A stretch of DNA of 7,706 nt from the NCBI GenBank assembly GCA_013329295.1, contig DUKP01000118.1, forward strand, positions 7,020-14,725, in the 5' to 3' direction. Below the pieces are notes generated by a model, which was not told where the DNA came from, did not search any database, and was given only the letters and a program-made list of their open reading frames with translations. Positions within the stretch are counted from its first letter, which is position 1. Every line of letters starts with the position of its first letter. Source of the DNA: Candidatus Poseidoniaceae archaeon (GTDB taxonomy: Archaea > Thermoplasmatota > Poseidoniia > Poseidoniales > Poseidoniaceae). This document shows, in pieces, positions 1-5,000 of the stretch. The translations under genes were made by a program, and so were the position numbers.

Positions 1-672
1 TGAATATCCATCAACTCCCAAAGAAAATGTCGAGTCTGTTATTGTAGGGTTTGCTAAATTAGTCAAAAAGATGTTTGATGCGTTAGTATTGGTGAAGATT
101 AAACCATTAGCATTGGTTCTTGGTCCATCCAAAACTAAAGCCGCATATTTTGCTTGAGGATTACTTCCAACATAGTAAATATACTCATAGCCAAAGGCAT
201 TTTCAAACTCAACAAAATTCAAACCAGTCTTTGATTCATCGATTGTGTTTCTAATTATCATTCCAGAACCACATGCTGCGTCAACACTTCCCAAACATGA
301 ACCTCGAACAAGATATTCTGCTTCTGATGGAATGCTCCATGAGAATGTTACCTCATTTCCGACTGAGCCATCCGCTGGTGCGCCACAAACCCTAGCAGCC
401 ACACAAATAGCACCCCTAACATCGATGAATTTACCAAACGGTATGTTAATTGTTGACCCAGCATTAACAACCAATGTTGCACCAGGTGCAACCGTAACAT
501 TATCAGTCAAAGTGTGAGTGCCAGTCCATGTTTCTTGACCGTTAAGCAATCCTGCTGTAGTTTGATTTATTCCTGCAGCAGAAACTGATGGTACTGAAAT
601 CATCGATAGCATGACCGATGCAAACATCAAGGCTATCATTGAAACACTTTTTTTCTTAAGATTTGAAGACAT
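1..672 (-). CDS. Secreted parallel beta-helix surface protein, N-terminal part (3' end beyond the window)
   Basis: The reading frame from the ATG at 672 stays open for 224 codons to the window edge, so only the N-terminal part is seen. Residues 1-32 form a clear Sec signal peptide: a lysine cluster (KKK at 6-8), a hydrophobic core at 12-27, and a V-S-A cleavage motif ending at residue 32. Mature residues 48-84 hold the opening pattern of right-handed beta-helix proteins, with TLTDNVTVAPGATLVV followed by NAGSTINIP. Later stretches such as GLIFTNTNASNIFLTN and PTITDSTF look like successive NosD/pectate-lyase-like coils. Four cysteines (90, 96, 126, 134) could form disulfides outside the cell, and there are several N-X-S/T sequons. 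The start is supported by GAGGAG five bases upstream. The role is unknown; adhesion, surface structure or polysaccharide binding are possible. No catalytic motif is visible. Export is well supported, the fold fairly so, the function not at all. Confidence 0.85.
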   Translation of the reverse strand, partial: MSSNLKKKSVSMIALMFASVMLSMISVPSVSAAGINQTTAGLLNGQETWTGTHTLTDNVTVAPGATLVVNAGSTINIPFGKFIDVRGAICVAARVCGAPADGSVGNEVTFSWSIPSEAEYLVRGSCLGSVDAACGSGMIIRNTIDESKTGLNFVEFENAFGYEYIYYVGSNPQAKYAALVLDGPRTNANGLIFTNTNASNIFLTNLANPTITDSTFSLGVDGYS

Positions 673-677
673 AGTTA

Positions 678-683
678 CTCCTC
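678..683 (-). promoter_or_regulatory. Shine-Dalgarno site of the beta-helix gene
   Basis: The minus strand reads GAGGAG, then TAACT, then the ATG at 672. This is a strong match to the anti-Shine-Dalgarno end of 16S rRNA at five-base spacing. It fixes the start codon and agrees with the signal peptide beginning exactly there. Confidence 0.8.
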
Positions 684-705
684 TATATTGGCCTATTCAA
701 TCGAA

Positions 706-715
706 CAATATAATA
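706..715 (-). promoter_or_regulatory. Candidate archaeal TATA box for the beta-helix gene
   Basis: The minus strand reads TATTATATTG here, preceded by GCGCAG, which could serve as a weak BRE. An archaeal start of transcription 22-27 bases downstream would fall near 683-690, giving a short leader that just includes the GAGGAG site. A second A/T-rich block (CTTAAAAAAATC, near 731-740) is an alternative. This is judged by position and composition only. Confidence 0.4.
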
Positions 716-726
716 CTGCGCTAACA

Positions 727-753
727 CTGATTTTTTTAAGAATATCAAATCAG
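727..753. repeat. Inverted repeat, 7-bp arms (CTGATTT/AAATCAG)
   Basis: Perfect 7-base arms at 727-733 and 747-753 flank a 13-base A/T-rich loop in the spacer between the protease gene and the beta-helix gene. It lies just upstream of the candidate TATA box. It could be a transcription-factor site for the beta-helix gene or a 3' hairpin of the protease transcript. In AT-rich DNA a chance match is also possible. Confidence 0.35.
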
Positions 754-756
754 GCT

Positions 757-771
757 ATTTGTATCACAAAT
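757..771. repeat. Short palindrome ATTTGT-N3-ACAAAT
   Basis: Perfect 6-base arms at 757-762 and 766-771 surround a 3-base centre, the size of a typical dimeric regulator site. It lies about 40 bases upstream of the candidate TATA box, so in archaea it would suit an activator better than a repressor. It could equally be a small hairpin in the 3' untranslated region of the protease transcript. No regulator is encoded in the window. Confidence 0.3.
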
Positions 772-776
772 GGAAT

Positions 777-808
777 AAAATTTTCAGACCAATATTGCTT
801 TTTATTGG
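777..808 (-). terminator. Possible terminator at the end of the protease gene
   Basis: On the minus strand CCAATA (808-803) pairs with TATTGG (794-789) across an 8-base loop. The hairpin overlaps the TAA stop codon and is followed by a weak T-rich stretch (AAAATTTTATT). Archaeal termination relies mainly on T-tracts and this one is short, so the call is weak. The long T7 run at 731-737 is on the other strand and would not serve this transcript. Confidence 0.3.
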
Positions 809-2016
809 CAAATTGGTAAGTTTCTCACCTCAGTTAACCAATTAGCAGCATTTAATTCACCATAGCCTGATTTATTGTCATGGGTTTGTCCATTTGATTC
901 AGTGCTTAATCTCAAGGCTTCCTTAACTGCATCAATACATGAGCCATCTGATTCACTATTAGGTTTAAGATTAGGTTGGTCTTCTAAGATTAATGCCAAC
1001 GCAGCAGTGACAAATACCGTTGCATCTGAAGTTCCACTACTTGAATACCAAGTGTTTCCTCTACCTGTACTGATAATTGATTGCCCAGGAGCAATGATTT
1101 CCGGTTTTAAATTTGGATTGCTTCTTGCTTCACCATTTGGCATAATCTGGGATCCCATTGAACTATTTTCCCAAACTTCACCACCTCTAATTGAAGCACC
1201 TACTGAAATTGCTCTCGCTACATTACTTGGTACTGAAACTCTACCATCATCTTCTGAACCCCCATCATTACCCGCTGCAGCTATAACATAAATCCCCATA
1301 TCAACTGCTTTCCTAGTCACCGATACTGATGGTCCTTCTCGCATCATTCCATCAGATTGAGTGCCACCTAAAGATAGAGAAATAATATCTGCAGAAAAAT
1401 TGTCTATACACCAATTAATCGCTTGTGCCACTTCATTTTCATCAGCAGTATTCTTTCCAGTACCATCATCACCTAAAGCCGCGACTACACCCAATTTGAT
1501 ATTAGGTGACATACCAATTTGATGCGATTGAGAAATTAGTAAACCACTCATAAGTGTACCATGTGCTAAAAATCCATAGTCTACTGGTGTTGATGAATCG
1601 CCAATCATATCCTTGAAAACAATCTCAACACCATCAAAAGCAGGGTTAGATAGATCTATTCCCGTATCCACTATACAAACTCTAACTCCTTCGCCAGTTA
1701 GTCCATCCAAGGTGGAATCTGAGAATCCAGCCTGTTCTGCAGCCCATTCGGATTTAGCCGGTGGTAAATCAATAACTAGGAAACCTGATTGCCAAACCCA
1801 TAGTAATATAACTGCAAAAATAGCGAATAGAACACCATTAGTAATCAAAAATTTACTCCCACGTACGCGCTTTATTGGCGTAGGTATTGCTGGGGCCCAG
1901 CCTGTTACTTCAGCCCTCCAATCATCTTGAAAACCAACTGCAGATGGATCGATTGCTGATAGTATTCGGCTATCGTCTGGTTCAGGTAACAACTCAACAG
2001 TATCTAAACTACCCAT
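802..2016 (-). CDS. Membrane-anchored subtilisin-like serine protease (peptidase family S8)
   Basis: This is a 404-residue endopeptidase of the subtilisin fold. The catalytic residues are visible: Asp117 in VCIVDTGID, His152 in AHGTLMSG, the oxyanion Asn250 in AAAGNDGG, and Ser330 in SSSGTSDAT. The domain ends with the usual GYGELNAANW at 385-394. Residues 1-53 are an acidic, then basic (KRVRGSK) cytoplasmic tail; 57-77 are one membrane helix, and the catalytic domain follows outside after a short linker. There is no cleavable signal peptide and no recognisable I9 propeptide. The Ser motif is unusual: the canonical GTSMAxP reads GTSDATV, so the proline is replaced by valine. I chose the ATG at 2016 because GGTGG lies five bases upstream; a TTG at 2046 in the same frame (10 more residues) has no ribosome site. 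It starts 52 bases after the giant surface-protein gene ends, which suggests one transcript and a role in processing or turnover of surface proteins (inferred). Confidence 0.9.
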   Translation of the reverse strand: MGSLDTVELLPEPDDSRILSAIDPSAVGFQDDWRAEVTGWAPAIPTPIKRVRGSKFLITNGVLFAIFAVILLWVWQSGFLVIDLPPAKSEWAAEQAGFSDSTLDGLTGEGVRVCIVDTGIDLSNPAFDGVEIVFKDMIGDSSTPVDYGFLAHGTLMSGLLISQSHQIGMSPNIKLGVVAALGDDGTGKNTADENEVAQAINWCIDNFSADIISLSLGGTQSDGMMREGPSVSVTRKAVDMGIYVIAAAGNDGGSEDDGRVSVPSNVARAISVGASIRGGEVWENSSMGSQIMPNGEARSNPNLKPEIIAPGQSIISTGRGNTWYSSSGTSDATVFVTAALALILEDQPNLKPNSESDGSCIDAVKEALRLSTESNGQTHDNKSGYGELNAANWLTEVRNLPICQ

Positions 2017-2018
2017 CT

Positions 2019-2025
2019 CTCCACC
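2019..2025 (-). promoter_or_regulatory. Ribosome binding site that decides the protease start
   Basis: The minus strand reads GGTGGAGAG directly before the ATG at 2016. GGTG matches part of the archaeal GGAGGTGATC consensus at about five bases spacing, like the site before the beta-helix gene. The in-frame TTG at 2046 has only A/T-rich sequence before it, and the ATG at 2050 is out of frame and soon meets a stop. ATTAAATG at 2048-2055 could be a weak internal TATA element, but this is not convincing. Confidence 0.55.
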
Positions 2026-2068
2026 ACACAGTAATCTGCGGGTCAAGCATTTAATCTATTGTCTGAAA

Positions 2069-5000
2069 TCAGAATCTAGTTGAGCTCTTATTTCGTGCAA
2101 CCTTCAATCCACCGTAACCAACAAGTAAGGTAAGAGCAACTATTACTATCATAAACCAACCAGAAGTTGGTTCAGAAGTATCTAGAATTGTTTCTTCTTG
2201 ATAATCAAATGGCTCTACTGAATCTTCAACATAATCCATATCTTCACCCAAAACATCAACGCTTATCGAAAATCTGTTAAATTTCTTTGAAGACTCATCT
2301 AAAGTAAATGTTGCATTGATTGTTTGACCTGCAGGGATGCTAATAGTTTGATTACCAATGTTTTCAAGTACATTATTACCTGCATCGTTAGTTAAGTTCA
2401 CTGTAACAAGAACTGTGCTTGCAGTTCTGAAACCTGAATTTGAAATTGGTACAACCAATTGTCCAGGTTGACTCTCGTAAACTTTAGTTAATTCTTGTGA
2501 AAGAGTTTCATCGACATCTAGATTGATTCTAGCTGATTGAATCTTAACAGTAATAGTTTCAGATGTAATACCATCTTCACTGGTAATTGTAACAGTTGCT
2601 TCAATTTCTCCTGATGTAAATGATTCAGGAGCAAAAATTGAGAACGGTTGATTTCTTTGATCATCTTTAGAAATAGTCAACGTACTTGTCGTAGGTGTGA
2701 TCTGCCATCCTTCTGGAAGATTTTCTGCAAGTTCAATGACAAATGAATCATCACCATTACCTGTGTTAGTTAGAGTGAACGAGAATGTTCCAGTACCACC
2801 TGGTGAAACTCCAGTTTGAGTAATTGCATCAGAAATTTCCATACCATAGTATTGAGGTACATTCACAATCATATCAATGAAACCGGATGGCCCCGATTCT
2901 CCTGCAACATCAATACGAATCTTGTGACCATCTTCAAGACTTAATGATGATGTTACATTAGGTAAGATCATTCGCATTTTTACAGTTGCGAAATCATCTA
3001 CTGAATCATCATTCAATGATTCACCTATTCCAATTTTAATTTCAGCCTCATTTGTCCACTCTGTCCCGTTAAAGACTTCAATAGTCCAATCTTCAGAATC
3101 TAAAGTGTCGGCAATTGTACCACTAACCGTTAGAACGTCACTTATTTCTGTTCCAACATAATCTATATCGATATCAAACTCAATAATTTTGTACATTCTA
3201 TCATCATCACTAACGTCTTCACTATCATCAACAATAGGTGTTAGAGCTACTGATTCGATGAATGTTGCATTGGCAATTGAGGTAGCATTAATGGTGACTT
3301 CTGATTCTGAGTTTGGCAATCTTAAGTAATTTAATTCAACATCTACTATTCCTTGTTCGACTGTACCGAAAGTGGTTCCAGAGTAATCCATTTCCAGTTC
3401 TTTGTAGTGCTGAACAGTAGTAAAAGTTGAAGATATTTGGAAATCGCCAACAGGTAACAATATTGACATTGACCCATCCTCACTAACAGTATAATTCCAA
3501 CTTGATTCTAGGCCGATATCTACGGTATATTCTACTATATCAGAAATCATATCTGAACCAGTACCTGAAGAACCTGCATTATGAGTAGTTAATGTGATAT
3601 CTTCCCAACTGGTTTCAATTTCGACATAGCCACCAGATTTCATTACCATATCTAATGTGCCACCATCAACTACATTGGCATCCAAATAACCTATTGAAAT
3701 ACCACCAGTATTTTCATCAAATACCAAACTTTCAGCAACTACAATCCAATTCCCTGGTTCGACACTAGTAGACCATGATAGTTCACCATTTGAGTATGAA
3801 CCAAACACAACAACCGGTTGCGCATCTCTTCCAGACTCAGGATAAAGAGTAATCGTTGCACCTACAAGACTTGCTTCTTGATCTAATAATTCAGAAGTGA
3901 TAACTCCATTAACGATTACATTACTTGCCTCAACATCGATGTTAAATGATTCGGATTCGTTTTCAACAGAAATACCATCAGCACCATCAATATTGTAATA
4001 ACCAGTAGTATAACCTTCCTTATCGACTGTAATGTTGTAAGTATTTTGGATTGGTACAAATTGCGACCAAACGCCATTTTCATTTGTTGTCACATTGAAT
4101 TCCAAAGTACCATCTAATGAGGATATCGATAAATTAGCATCAGAAATTTCTTCAAGGAAATCTACTAGAGAATTATTATTGAAATCCCAGAAAACCTTGC
4201 CTCCAATAGTAACCTCAGTCATAACCATTACATCCCCACCGTCATAAGTAGTCAAACCATTGGTATCGAAACTATACAATTCTGATTCAATCGATAGGCG
4301 CTTATTGCTGGTTTCTTTATCTAAGAAAAGATTCCAACTACCTGGCATAATTTTGTCAACAACAGCACCTGATGAATTACTCGGTTGAAGAGTAATGTTG
4401 CCATAGCCATCGTTGCTTACAGCGGTAATTCTTACATCTGAAATATTACCTCCAGTCAATTGTTCTTTTAGATTGAAACTGACTTCAACACATTCTACCA
4501 TAGATAAAGTTAGTTCTGTTCTTGAAGCAGAATTTTCATCGATGGTAATAGGGGATCTCAATACAAAGGTGTTATTTTCATAATCTTGATTAGCAATAAT
4601 AATTATCCAATCCCCAATAGGTACATATTGATTAAATACACCTGTATCATTAGTATTGATTGAAAGCCATTGGTCATTGGTTTGATTATACATTAGGAAT
4701 TGGGTATTATTCAAGGTTGAATCAGCAATTTCTACTACGCCTGTAAAGAGTCGTTCGTTAGACAAAATGATATGAATATCATTATTTTCATCATCAAACA
4801 AGCTTATTTCAACCGATTTTGATTGGTAGAAAGTATTGTAATCCGATGCACCTAAATCAGATGATAATGAGTGATTTACAATTAATTGATAACTTCCTGG
4901 CATTAATTCCAAGCTGGCTTTTCCATTAATATCAAAGTCAGATGTATTGAGTGAATAAGACTTGAAATCTGAACTTGGTGCTACTATTTCAACCTGTGCT

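Noticed and set aside
245..517. Plus-strand open frame of 90 codons
   Set aside because: It lies wholly antisense to the beta-helix gene, which has a ribosome site and a signal peptide; the antisense protein has no recognisable features.
731..737. T7 run as a terminator for the minus-strand operon
   Set aside because: The T-run is on the plus strand; transcripts of the three genes would carry A7 there.
875..1930. Two plus-strand open frames (875-1291 and 1613-1930)
   Set aside because: Both are shadows of the S8 protease, whose catalytic motifs lie on the minus strand.
2044..2046. TTG as start of the protease
   Set aside because: No ribosome site precedes it, while the ATG at 2016 has GGTGG at suitable spacing; it remains possible.
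2102..2180. Archaeosortase (PGF-CTERM) sorting signal at the end of the giant protein
   Set aside because: A helix and basic tail are present, but the PGF motif is absent; the residues before the helix are EPTSGW.
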